A stretch of 48,450 bases of DNA from Candidatus Omnitrophota bacterium. GTDB taxonomy: Bacteria; Omnitrophota; Gorgyraeia; Gygaellales; JAMWDD01. The stretch spans positions 1 through 48,450 of the forward strand of contig JAQUNK010000008.1 in assembly GCA_028717645.1 (NCBI GenBank), read 5' to 3'. The notes below the pieces were generated by a model. It had not been told where the DNA came from. It worked only from the letters and a program-made list of their open reading frames with translations, and ran no database searches. Shown here in pieces: positions 1-7,265 of this stretch; position 1 is the first letter of the stretch, and each line of letters opens with the position of its first letter. The position numbers and the translations under genes are program-made.

Positions 1-2
1 TG

Positions 3-755
3 GCCCTGATCGAATCGGTATATCCGGACATCGCAGGGCGCGAAATCGCGGATATAGACCTTTTGATAAAGAAAAAAGATTTCTCCAGGGCATCGCAAAT
101 AATCCAGACATCGGGTTACGTTTTAGATAAAGGGACAACTTTTCCAACTTACGTCAAGAACGGAAAGGTGGCTATTACGGTAGAGTTGCATACCGGTATT
201 GCCTATGCGAAAGAAAATGATATCTGGAATGACCCATTCCCTATCAGCATAGAAAAAGAAACGGCTTATACCTTATCCCTGGAAGAGAACTTGATTTATC
301 TTTGCTATCATTCAGCCGTCTACCACTTGAATTGTGAAAAAAGATGGTTAGAAGATATACACCGCCTTATCAGTTGTTACCAGGACAAAATTGATTGGGA
401 TATCCTAGCTGGAAAAATCAAGGGCTATCGTTTGTCGATCCCGTGCGCTTACGTTTTTACGAAGGTCAAAAAAATATTTGCTACTCGGATACCCGATGAT
501 TTTTTATCGGCTATTGGGCCGGTTCCTTCGTTCAAAAACAGGATTTTTAACCGTATCCTAGAGAATGGGGACGGACTGCGCTCTTCTTACGCTTTGCAAA
601 TTCTGCTTGATCCCGGGCTTATCTTTTCCTACGTTTTTCCTTCGCGGGAATCTTTATGCCTTTACTATAATATAAGTTCACCGCTGGTCTATCTGTACTA
701 TTTTATCCGGCCCGCACACCTTGCTTTAAGGGCACTGCGGCAAGTGCATAATTAA
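3..755 (+). CDS. Nucleotidyltransferase-like protein (NTP_transf_5-type), partial at left edge
   Basis: The reading frame is open to the left edge, so the true start lies outside the window. A TTG start at 63 is possible, but the residues encoded before it (AGREIADIDLL, 3-62) continue the family pattern in which Arg is followed by a DIDLL core, so the gene almost certainly begins upstream. Further on are ELHTGIAY, LIYLCYHSAVYH and RWLEDIHRLI, which fit the C-terminal half of the uncharacterised nucleotidyltransferases (NTP_transf_5) often found beside PqqD-like and HPr-kinase-like genes. The gene ends 18 bases before the radical SAM gene, suggesting one operon. A role in tailoring the peptide encoded at 1847 is inferred. 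The family fit is moderately sure; the substrate is unknown. Confidence 0.6.
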   Translation, partial: ALIESVYPDIAGREIADIDLLIKKKDFSRASQIIQTSGYVLDKGTTFPTYVKNGKVAITVELHTGIAYAKENDIWNDPFPISIEKETAYTLSLEENLIYLCYHSAVYHLNCEKRWLEDIHRLISCYQDKIDWDILAGKIKGYRLSIPCAYVFTKVKKIFATRIPDDFLSAIGPVPSFKNRIFNRILENGDGLRSSYALQILLDPGLIFSYVFPSRESLCLYYNISSPLVYLYYFIRPAHLALRALRQVHN

Positions 756-773
756 CTGATCGAGGATAACAAG

Positions 774-1850
774 ATGCCAGATTTAAAGGCCCAAGGGATT
801 TTCGATAACATTATGGCGAAAGCGAACAGCCGTAAGATCCCTATTTTTGCGCACTTGGATTTAACCTATAAGTGTAATTTGAATTGTATCCATTGTTATT
901 GCCAGGGGCTATCACAAGATTTTTCGCATGGTCAGGATGAACTGTCGTTGGATGAAATAAAGCGCTTGTTGGATGAATTGGCTGCCGTCGGCTCTTTATA
1001 TCTCACTCTTTCGGGAGGCGAGATCTTCTTGCATCCGCATTTTTTTGAAATTGCCGAATATGCCAAAAAGAAAAATTTCTGCCTCACTATCTTTAGCAAC
1101 GGGACGCTGATAGACGAAAAAATAGCCGAATGCGTAAAAGGATTGTTACCGCGCTCGGTTGAGATGAGTATTTACGGCGTAACTGCCGAGGTCCACGAGG
1201 CGATAACGCAAATGCCCGGATCGTTTGCCAGGTTATTAAACGCAGTTAGGCTTCTTAAAAAACATAACTTGAGAGTCGTGCTTAAAACGACGATAATGGA
1301 GCAGAACTTCCATCAGGCCCTTGAAATCCGCGATTTTTCCAGGAAATTAGGCGCGGATGATTATAATTTTAACATAGAGATCTCTCCCAAAAATGACGGC
1401 TCCAGGATTCCGCAAAAACACCAGATCAGCAATGAAAAAATCCATGATTTATTTTCTCAGACCCTTTCTCCTTCAGTAGGCGAAGGAAGTGAATTCATAG
1501 ATGACCCGCTGGAAAGGCCATTGTGCGGGACGGGTTCGATCGGTTGTTATATTTCTCCTTACGGTGACGTGTATCCCTGTATTCAGTTGCTTGTTCCCAT
1601 GGGCAATATCAGAGAAAAAATTTTCCGAGATATTTGGTATGCGCCTTCGCAGCTGCGCGATAGATTAAATTCGCTTAATATTTACTGCGACTTGCCAGAA
1701 TGCAGGGAATGTGGATATCTAAAGCTCTGTAAAAAATGCATTGGCCTGGCTTATTTGGAAACCAGGGATATGGAGAAGTGCTATAATACTTTGCGTTCTA
1801 TTTCAAAAATAGCTTGTGAGGTATCATCAAAAAAGGGAGGTGTGTTATGA
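774..1850 (+). CDS. Radical SAM/SPASM peptide maturase
   Basis: A 358-residue radical SAM enzyme. The cluster motif CNLNCIHC (Cys34, Cys38, Cys41) binds the 4Fe-4S cluster that cleaves S-adenosylmethionine, and SGGE (about 80-83) is the usual SAM-contacting motif. The C-terminus is a SPASM domain with Cys251, 258, 269, 310, 313, 319, 322 and 336, which would hold auxiliary Fe-S clusters as in PqqE- and AlbA-type peptide maturases. The start has a good ribosome site (GAGGA at 762, spacing 7). The stop codon overlaps the start of the precursor peptide (ATGA at 1847), so enzyme and probable substrate are translationally coupled. It likely installs a Cys-linked or C-C crosslink in that peptide; the reaction type cannot be read from sequence. 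Confidence 0.85.
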   Translation: MPDLKAQGIFDNIMAKANSRKIPIFAHLDLTYKCNLNCIHCYCQGLSQDFSHGQDELSLDEIKRLLDELAAVGSLYLTLSGGEIFLHPHFFEIAEYAKKKNFCLTIFSNGTLIDEKIAECVKGLLPRSVEMSIYGVTAEVHEAITQMPGSFARLLNAVRLLKKHNLRVVLKTTIMEQNFHQALEIRDFSRKLGADDYNFNIEISPKNDGSRIPQKHQISNEKIHDLFSQTLSPSVGEGSEFIDDPLERPLCGTGSIGCYISPYGDVYPCIQLLVPMGNIREKIFRDIWYAPSQLRDRLNSLNIYCDLPECRECGYLKLCKKCIGLAYLETRDMEKCYNTLRSISKIACEVSSKKGGVL

Positions 1851-2005
1851 AAAAGAGCAAAAAGTCATACGAGAAGCCAGAACTTAAGGCGGTAAGTATG
1901 TTAGAGGTCGGGGCAACTACCTGTTGCCGCGCTACCCCTGGAACCTGTAGCAATACGAACAGGACTAGCCGTGGAAAGGGTTCGCGCACTAGTGCAACTT
2001 CATAA
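1847..2005 (+). CDS. Putative RiPP precursor peptide, 52 aa
   Basis: A short gene with an unusually strong ribosome site (GGGAGGTG, 1835-1842) just before the ATG, overlapping the maturase stop by 4 bases. The product starts MKKSKKSYEKPELKAV. It contains a YxxPxL motif (YEKPEL, residues 8-13), which in lasso-peptide and some radical-SAM-type leaders is the docking site for a PqqD-like recognition domain. From about residue 22 the sequence changes to GATTCCRATPGTCSN followed by a basic, Gly/Ser/Thr-rich tail ending in Ser. This half has three Cys (26, 27, 34), about ten Thr, several Ser and no acidic residue. That split into acidic/basic leader and Cys/Thr core is what a modified peptide precursor looks like. 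The gene ends with tandem TAA stops. The precursor role is inferred from context and composition. Confidence 0.75.
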   Translation: MKKSKKSYEKPELKAVSMLEVGATTCCRATPGTCSNTNRTSRGKGSRTSATS

Positions 2006-2040
2006 TAAATCATTTTTATCTTGAGCATCACAGATTATCA

Positions 2041-2478
2041 ATGGGGGAAAACTTTCGTAAGGATAGTTGTTTCTGGATAAATATTACCGGTAGAAGCATG
2101 GCGCCCATATTGTCCTGTGGGTCAAAGGCCAAGGTTGTTTTGTGTTCTCTCTATGAGGTCAGGCGGGGCGATATAATTGTATTCAAAGACGAAGGAGAGT
2201 TTGTCTGCCACCGCGTATTCACTAAGGTAAAGAGGCGCGAAAATTTATTCTTAAAGACCAAGGGGGATATGGTTTTTAACTTTGATTCTTTGGTCAGCCG
2301 GGAGGCCTTGGTAGGGAAAGTCGTTGGCTTAAGAATAGGTAATTTGGATCTTAAGATAGATGGTTCGGTCTGCAGATGGACGGGGCTATTTTTTAGTTGC
2401 CTCTTGCCTTTAGTTGTTTCCCCATTTTTTTATCTAAGAAGTTTGACAATAAAACATGAACCCGAACATAAAGCTTAA
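2041..2478 (+). CDS. S24/S26-family peptidase, SipW/ER signal-peptidase type
   Basis: A 145-residue membrane peptidase. Ser19 sits in GRSMAPIL, the conserved nucleophile box. His57 in CHRVF takes the place of the Lys general base of classical bacterial signal peptidase I. KTKGD (72-76) and Asp82 complete the pattern of SipW, archaeal and ER-type enzymes. A hydrophobic stretch near 113-132 likely anchors it by its C-terminus, with no N-terminal anchor. It lies 35 bases after the precursor peptide and overlaps the next gene by 23 bases. A role as leader peptidase for the peptide at 1847 is inferred. No clear Shine-Dalgarno is visible before 2041, so the start is less certain than the domain call. 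Confidence 0.75.
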   Translation: MGENFRKDSCFWINITGRSMAPILSCGSKAKVVLCSLYEVRRGDIIVFKDEGEFVCHRVFTKVKRRENLFLKTKGDMVFNFDSLVSREALVGKVVGLRIGNLDLKIDGSVCRWTGLFFSCLLPLVVSPFFYLRSLTIKHEPEHKA

Positions 2479-3259
2479 AATAGCGAAAAATATTTTTCGG
2501 ATCTCTTCCGAGAACCGCAGGCCGATACTCTGGCTTGAAAAAAATTATCAGACCTTTGTTTCGAATGCAAAGGCAGATTTAGAGGTTTCTCTTCATTTAG
2601 AGAAAGGTTGGAAAAAGAAGCGGGGTACATCATTGGCGCCTCCTTCGCTTCGGCAAAATAATCGTTTCCTGAGCCAGACAAGATTTTTTGATATCGATAT
2701 GGATTTCAATAACCGCAAAGCGGTCATTTCCGGGAGCGAAGATATAGGCATTGTTTCTGTAATGACGGCCTTATGTTCAATGCTCCTGATAAAGGAGGGC
2801 GGTTTCTTGCTTCATGCCAGTGCGGTCCTAAAAGATAATTTTTCATATGTTTTTTTCGGGCCTTCGGGAAGCGGCAAAACGACAATGGCCAGGCTGTCCG
2901 AAGACAATAAGATCATCCTGACCGATGAGACCACGGCGATTGTCAGATCTAACGGCTCTTATCATGCGTACGCTACTCCTTTTTCCGGCGACTACGGGAT
3001 GGTGAAGAAAAATACCGGAGGAAAGATAAAAGCAGTTTTCCTTTTAAAAAAGGACGACCGGTTTAGGCACGTTCTCCTTAAACCCCGTGACGCGGTAAGG
3101 CAATTATTTTGTAGCGCCATGATACCTGCGGTTGACCCGGGGATAGCTGATCATTTATTCAATACTTTTTCTAAATTTACCGGTAGCCTACCGTGTTATG
3201 AACTTTATTTTAAGCCTCAACCATCCGTATGGAGGTATATAGATGGACTTACTAAATAG
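2456..3259 (+). CDS. HPr-kinase-like P-loop protein
   Basis: A 267-residue protein related to the C-terminal kinase domain of HPr kinase/phosphorylase. LLHASAV (118-124) is followed by the Walker A loop GPSGSGKT (135-142) and then TDET (156-159), the order seen in HprK-related kinases of peptide-modification cassettes. The N-terminal 100 residues have no motif I recognise. It overlaps the peptidase gene before it and the PqqD-like gene after it. In the paeninodin lasso-peptide pathway an HPr-kinase homologue phosphorylates the C-terminal Ser of the precursor; the peptide here also ends in Ser, so a similar action is possible. The family is fairly sure; the substrate is inferred. Confidence 0.75.
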   Translation: MNPNIKLKIAKNIFRISSENRRPILWLEKNYQTFVSNAKADLEVSLHLEKGWKKKRGTSLAPPSLRQNNRFLSQTRFFDIDMDFNNRKAVISGSEDIGIVSVMTALCSMLLIKEGGFLLHASAVLKDNFSYVFFGPSGSGKTTMARLSEDNKIILTDETTAIVRSNGSYHAYATPFSGDYGMVKKNTGGKIKAVFLLKKDDRFRHVLLKPRDAVRQLFCSAMIPAVDPGIADHLFNTFSKFTGSLPCYELYFKPQPSVWRYIDGLTK

Positions 3260-3521
3260 TTTTATCAAAAGAAATGATGATATTGCCTGGAGGATCATTG
3301 ACGAAGAGGCACTGGTAGTTGACTCTAAGGATAGCTTGATCTATCCTCTGAATACAGTGGGGTCGCGCATCTGGGAATTATTGGATGGAAAAAGGCCTTG
3401 TTCGGAGATCGTTGATACTATAAGCGAAGAATTTGAGGGTGAAAAAGAGAGTATCAAGGACGATGTCCTGAATTTTTTAGAACATCTCTTAGAAAAAGGA
3501 TTAGCGAAAGAATGCGCTTAG
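3243..3521 (+). CDS. PqqD-like peptide-recognition protein
   Basis: A 92-residue protein of the PqqD family. It has the winged-helix pattern of an initial beta segment (AWRIIDEEALVVDS), then YPLNTVGSRIWELLDG, then a region matching the family's second helix pair (CSEIVDTISEEF) and ending LEHLLEKGLA. PqqD proteins are RiPP recognition elements: they bind the leader peptide and present it to a radical SAM enzyme. The YxxPxL leader at 1847 is a fitting ligand. GGAGGT (3231-3236) gives a good ribosome site. The gene overlaps both neighbours, by 17 and 10 bases, which points to one tightly coupled operon. Confidence 0.85.
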   Translation: MDLLNSFIKRNDDIAWRIIDEEALVVDSKDSLIYPLNTVGSRIWELLDGKRPCSEIVDTISEEFEGEKESIKDDVLNFLEHLLEKGLAKECA

Positions 3522-4315
3522 CCGTCAGGATCCCTTTATTCGTCAATGCGCTATTTTTGGCTTTTTCGCGTTTTATCCGCCGCATCATCAGGTTGATAGA
3601 TCTGTTCCTGGTCATGATCATGACGCCTGGTGAGATGCTTGAATACGGCAAGGCATCTTATAAAAGGAATTTTCTTTCTTTCGGGAACAGCGATACGCTT
3701 GGTGAGGGATTACTGCCCTGGGAAAAAGATTTTTTCACTAAATTTAGTGCCCCCGGCCGCTCAGTACTGATCCTGGCTTGTGGAGCAGGGCGAGAGGCGA
3801 TAGCCCTGGCAAAAATGGGTTTTAGGGTGGTAGGCGTAGATTCTTTGAAAGAAATGATTGACCTGGCCAGGGCGAACGCCGCAAAAGAAAAGGTGGAGAT
3901 AGACTTCAGGATCGCCGACTTTATGGAGCTGGAATTATCCGGTGAGAAATTCGATTATTGCTTACTTTCCTGCTGTATGTATAGCGCCATCCCCGGTGAT
4001 AATCTAAGGATCGAAGAACTTTTAAGGATAAAGAATTATTTAAATGAAGGCGGCCTGGCAGCAATACATTTTTTACTGGAAACAGAAAGAAAAGAACATT
4101 TATTGAAATTGAGGAAATTCGCGGCGAAATTATTTAAAGGAAATACCGGATATACCACGGGTGATGATTTTTCATCGGCGTTGCACTTCCTGCATTATTT
4201 TTCTGACGAACAAGAGCCCGTGGCTGAAGCAGAAAAGGCCGGATTCATAGTTAAAGAGATAGGCAATGATTCTTCTTCGGCGCGCTATGCTATTTTAGGC
4301 AAGCCTTCCCGTTAA
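3512..4315 (+). CDS. Class I SAM-dependent methyltransferase
   Basis: A 267-residue protein. The SAM-binding loop is LACGAGREAIALA (about 86-98), followed by VVGVDSLKEMIDLA with the acidic residue that contacts the ribose, and DYCLLSCCMYS at the end of strand four. A basic hydrophobic stretch in the first 35 residues may associate with the membrane, or the start may be overlong. It overlaps the PqqD-like gene by 10 bases and is the last + gene of the cassette. It may methylate the peptide product or an unrelated metabolite. Its stop codon overlaps the stop of the convergent permease gene by 4 bases, so transcripts from the two directions meet here. Confidence 0.75.
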   Translation: MRLAVRIPLFVNALFLAFSRFIRRIIRLIDLFLVMIMTPGEMLEYGKASYKRNFLSFGNSDTLGEGLLPWEKDFFTKFSAPGRSVLILACGAGREAIALAKMGFRVVGVDSLKEMIDLARANAAKEKVEIDFRIADFMELELSGEKFDYCLLSCCMYSAIPGDNLRIEELLRIKNYLNEGGLAAIHFLLETERKEHLLKLRKFAAKLFKGNTGYTTGDDFSSALHFLHYFSDEQEPVAEAEKAGFIVKEIGNDSSSARYAILGKPSR

Positions 4316-5115
4316 TATTGTGCGAGGCTCCCGTCTTTACGCGCCCTATTCAGGGCATATTTAAAAGAATAAATACTTAAGGGCATAAGCAGGATGGAAA
4401 AAAAGAGCAGGAACAGGCATTCGTTCTTGATCTGTGCCAGGGTATATCCTTTATATACCGCTAATTGCATTGCCCGTACCGCGTAAGTGATGGGAAGAAA
4501 CTTTGCCAGAAATTGCAGAAATCCCGGCATAACCGAAACAGGAAAATAAACTCCTCCTAATAGGCCTTCCAGATTATTGATTATCCACCCGACCGGATTT
4601 CCCCTTTTAAAGACGATAATAAAGCTTGCAGAAAGTACGCCCAGGCTGCTAAAAGAGGCAATAGTCAGGACGAGGACAACAAACGTAGCGAGGATATTTA
4701 TCTGGGAAAAATCTATTTTAAACAAGAATATCCCCGCCGCTACGTATATAAGTACATCTAAGGTGGCGAAGATAAGGTTCCACAGGCCCATGCTTAAAAG
4801 TATGATGTATGTTTTTGTGGGCGTAATGAGCAGGGATTCAAGTGTCCCCTGCATCTGTTCGCTCTGGATGCGTGATGAAAAAGAACCAATACCTACTCCG
4901 ATGTAGCTAAAAAAGGCCATGCTTAAAAGAACATAAGCAAAATAATTTACTCCGAATTCTTCCAACCCGCTGGTTACTGCGCTGCCGAAGAGTTTATCGA
5001 TAAAAAAATAAGTAAGCAGGGATACGATCACGCCGAAGATATTGAAAAAGAAGGAAAATTTATAGCTTATCTCATTCAGGAAGTCTTTTTTTATCAAGGC
5101 GAATATTTTAAGCAT
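4312..5115 (-). CDS. ABC-2 type transporter permease
   Basis: A 267-residue integral membrane protein with about six hydrophobic segments, starting with a cytoplasmic stretch LIKKDFLNEISYKFSFFF typical of ABC-2 permeases of lipid, polysaccharide and peptide exporters. It overlaps the ATPase gene by 8 bases in the same direction, so they form a two-gene unit. Because it is convergent with the peptide cassette, export of the modified peptide is a natural guess, though a lipid or glycan substrate is equally possible from the sequence alone. Confidence 0.8.
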   Translation of the reverse strand: MLKIFALIKKDFLNEISYKFSFFFNIFGVIVSLLTYFFIDKLFGSAVTSGLEEFGVNYFAYVLLSMAFFSYIGVGIGSFSSRIQSEQMQGTLESLLITPTKTYIILLSMGLWNLIFATLDVLIYVAAGIFLFKIDFSQINILATFVVLVLTIASFSSLGVLSASFIIVFKRGNPVGWIINNLEGLLGGVYFPVSVMPGFLQFLAKFLPITYAVRAMQLAVYKGYTLAQIKNECLFLLFFSILLMPLSIYSFKYALNRARKDGSLAQY

Positions 5116-5872
5116 TTTCGGTCAGTTTTAAATAGATCTCGGTTAAACTCGCCGACGGGGAATCGATCTTATTTCTTAATTCATCCAGAGAGCCGTAGCC
5201 GTAGATACTTCCTTTATGCAGGATCGCGAAGGTATTGCATAGATTTTCTGCTTCCTGCATATTATGGGTAGCCAGGATTACCGTCCGGCCGCTGCTGGAC
5301 TCTTTCCTGATGAGTTGTTCTAATTCGCAGGCAGAGTTGTAATCCAGGCTTTTCATCGGCTCATCCAGCAGGAGTATCTTGGGCTCATGCAGCAGCGTTC
5401 TTATCAGGCTGAATTTTCTTTTCATACCGGAAGAATATCCGTCAAAGCGCCGGTTTTCGTAATCAACCCCAAATAGTTTAAATAATTGTTCGAGCCGCGT
5501 TTTGCATTCCTTTTTATTCAGGCCGTAAAGCGCGGCAAAGAATTCCAGGTTCTGCTTTCCGGTAAGCCTCCAGTAGAAACTTCTTTCCTCGGGGATAGTC
5601 AGCCCAACGAGAGATTTTATTTTTTCATCATTTTCACCGAGCGTATTCCCATCGACAGAAATTTTTCCCTTGTCAGGCAGTATGAGGGTCGCGATTATCT
5701 TCAGTAATGTAGTCTTTCCTGCGCCGTTAGGGCCCAGGAGGGCCAGAGAAGCGGACGCGGGTACTTTAAGATTGATATTAGAGAGGGCAGGGGTAAAGTT
5801 CCTTTTCTGCCAGGGCAGGCTGGGAGAAATAAAGTTTTTACTTACGTTGATAGCTTCTATGATATTAGGCAT
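5108..5872 (-). CDS. ABC transporter ATP-binding protein
   Basis: A 254-residue ATPase. Walker A is LLGPNGAGKTTLLKI, the signature is YSSGMKRKFSL (the usual LSGGQ replaced by SSGMK, as in ABC-2-coupled drug and lipid exporters), and Walker B is ILLLDEPMKSLD. The switch His is in ILATHNMQ. It would power the permease next to it. The ATG at 5872-5870 has no Shine-Dalgarno; the only strong -10 element is about 8 bases upstream, so the message may be nearly leaderless. It runs opposite to the exopolysaccharide operon that starts at about 5957. Confidence 0.88.
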   Translation of the reverse strand: MPNIIEAINVSKNFISPSLPWQKRNFTPALSNINLKVPASASLALLGPNGAGKTTLLKIIATLILPDKGKISVDGNTLGENDEKIKSLVGLTIPEERSFYWRLTGKQNLEFFAALYGLNKKECKTRLEQLFKLFGVDYENRRFDGYSSGMKRKFSLIRTLLHEPKILLLDEPMKSLDYNSACELEQLIRKESSSGRTVILATHNMQEAENLCNTFAILHKGSIYGYGSLDELRNKIDSPSASLTEIYLKLTENA

Positions 5873-5880
5873 AAATCGTA

Positions 5881-5886
5881 ATTATA
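5881..5886 (-). promoter_or_regulatory. Possible -10 box for the ABC transporter operon
   Basis: Read on the minus strand this is a perfect TATAAT. Transcription would begin about two bases before the ATG of the ATPase gene, giving a leaderless message. The -35 region (TTATGG at 5909-5904) is a poor match, so confidence is low. Confidence 0.35.
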
Positions 5887-5956
5887 TCCGTATTTTTAGT
5901 TTACCATAAAATATTTTTTTCACAAGAAAATTGGCCCAAGGTTCTCTAAAAAACTA

Positions 5957-5984
5957 TTGACTTTAAGCACTTTTGTTATATGAT
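5957..5984 (+). promoter_or_regulatory. Sigma-70-type promoter of the exopolysaccharide operon
   Basis: TTGACT (5957-5962) and TATGAT (5979-5984) are separated by 16 bases, in the only sizeable intergenic gap of this part of the window, and point toward the coiled-coil protein and the OPX gene. A second reading of the -10 as GATAAT (5982-5987) would give 19-base spacing. Confidence 0.6.
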
Positions 5985-6028
5985 AATTTTATAAGTATTT
6001 GTTTTATAAGCAGTTATATAAGGTGAAA

Positions 6029-6379
6029 ATGCAAGCACACAAGCTAAAAATCATCCTATTTCTTTTAATATTGTTGATTATATTTTCTGCTTACCAGTCT
6101 TTAAGGCTTGGTGTGGCTTCAAGGCAAAATAAAGCCTTAAAGATGCAGTTAAATGACGTAGAAATAGAAAAAGATTTGCTCAAAAAAGAGCTGAAAGAAG
6201 CAGGCAATACTGTAGGTATGTTAAAACAGGAAAATGAAAGGATTTCTGCCCTTTTGAGCGAGGCTAAGGCGCAGAGAGAAACCGATAAGCAAAAGGCGCA
6301 GGAGTTAAAGGGTAAAGTTGAAGTAATGTTGGGTCCGATCAGCCCTGAAGGAGCCAAATCCGGCGATGCGCAAAAATAA
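6029..6379 (+). CDS. Small membrane-anchored coiled-coil protein
   Basis: The product of about 116 residues has one N-terminal membrane segment (IILFLLILLIIFSAY) followed by a long heptad-like, charged region (LKMQLNDVEIEKDLLKKELK onward) typical of a coiled coil. I chose ATG 6029, which follows AAGGTG (6020-6025); a TTG at 5999 would add ten residues with no better ribosome site. It overlaps the OPX gene by 14 bases and is first in the exopolysaccharide operon. It is not a family I recognise; a scaffold or length-control role is conceivable but unsupported. Confidence 0.65.
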   Translation: MQAHKLKIILFLLILLIIFSAYQSLRLGVASRQNKALKMQLNDVEIEKDLLKKELKEAGNTVGMLKQENERISALLSEAKAQRETDKQKAQELKGKVEVMLGPISPEGAKSGDAQK

Positions 6380-7250
6380 TTTTTTAAAAGCTGCCTTTTT
6401 AGCTTTATTTGTTTTGATCCCCGTTGCTTTTGCCTATGGGCAGGATACTGCGGCGGACACGGCGGATACTTCGCGGCAGCATTATTTTAGGGGCAGAGAT
6501 TATTATCAGCAGGGCGATTACCAGGCTGCGCAACAGGAATTCCAGAAGGCGCTTAGTGCTTATCCTCAAGGCACGGATAAGCCGGAATATCTGGAAAAAG
6601 TAGCCGCGCAGGAACAAGCCACTCAGCAGATAGCAACAGGCACTACCCGCGGGCAAGCCGCTGCGCCATATCAATATACCATCAGCGTCGGGGACATCCT
6701 GGCTATTTCCGTCTGGCAGGAAGATAAATTAAATCTGGATGTAATAGTGCGGCCCGACGGCATGGTTTCTTTCCCTCTGGTAGGAGATGTTCCCGCAGCA
6801 GGTCTCACCCTTTCTCAATTCGATCAGGAAATCACTAAAAAATTAGAAGAATACATCAGGTATCCGGAAGTTTCTGTTTCCGTCAAAAAAACAGGCGGTA
6901 GAAAAATCATCGTCTTGGGCGAAGTCACCTGGCCCAGCGTTTATTATGTTTCAGGAGGTAAAACCGTATTAGAGGCGATCGCCCTGGCTAATGGGTTCAC
7001 CCACGATGCGGTTCTATCCAGCGTTATCCTGGTAAGAAGGGAAAATGGAAAAGCAAAAGGTATGAGGTTGAATCTTACCCGCGCCATTGAAAGGGCGGAT
7101 CCGGCCCAGAACATAGCCCTGGAAGAAGAAGATATTATTTACGTTCCAAGAAAATTCATTGCTAACGTAAATTATTTTGTCACGGAACTCATCGCTCCTA
7201 TAGCTGGCCAGGCCCAGAATGCGGCGACTATAAGGACTACGCGCTGGTAA
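6366..7250 (+). CDS. Polysaccharide export outer-membrane (OPX) protein with N-terminal TPR-like segment
   Basis: A 294-residue secreted protein with a signal peptide (AAFLALFVLIPVAFAYG). Residues about 40-65 (YFRGRDYYQQGDYQAAQQEF) form one TPR-like repeat. The polysaccharide export domain follows: YTISVGDILAISVWQE, VIVRPDGMVSFPLVGDVPAA, then the YPEVSVSV end, and a SLBB-type segment starting GGRKIIVLGEV. Wza-like proteins of this kind form the outer-membrane exit of capsular or exopolysaccharides. At under 300 residues it lacks room for a Wza-length second SLBB domain and helical barrel. It is 15 bases upstream of the Wzc-like kinase gene. Confidence 0.9.
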   Translation: MRKNNFLKAAFLALFVLIPVAFAYGQDTAADTADTSRQHYFRGRDYYQQGDYQAAQQEFQKALSAYPQGTDKPEYLEKVAAQEQATQQIATGTTRGQAAAPYQYTISVGDILAISVWQEDKLNLDVIVRPDGMVSFPLVGDVPAAGLTLSQFDQEITKKLEEYIRYPEVSVSVKKTGGRKIIVLGEVTWPSVYYVSGGKTVLEAIALANGFTHDAVLSSVILVRRENGKAKGMRLNLTRAIERADPAQNIALEEEDIIYVPRKFIANVNYFVTELIAPIAGQAQNAATIRTTRW

Positions 7251-7265
7251 TTTAATTTTTAAAAT

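Noticed and set aside
1847-2005. Lasso-peptide cluster
   Set aside because: The leader has a YxxPxL motif and the cassette has a kinase, but no asparagine-synthetase-like lasso cyclase or transglutaminase-type B2 protease is nearby, and a radical SAM/SPASM enzyme is present instead.
1798-2031. Minus-strand frame covering the precursor peptide
   Set aside because: It has no ribosome site, runs antisense to the precursor and the end of the maturase, and reads as a chance frame.
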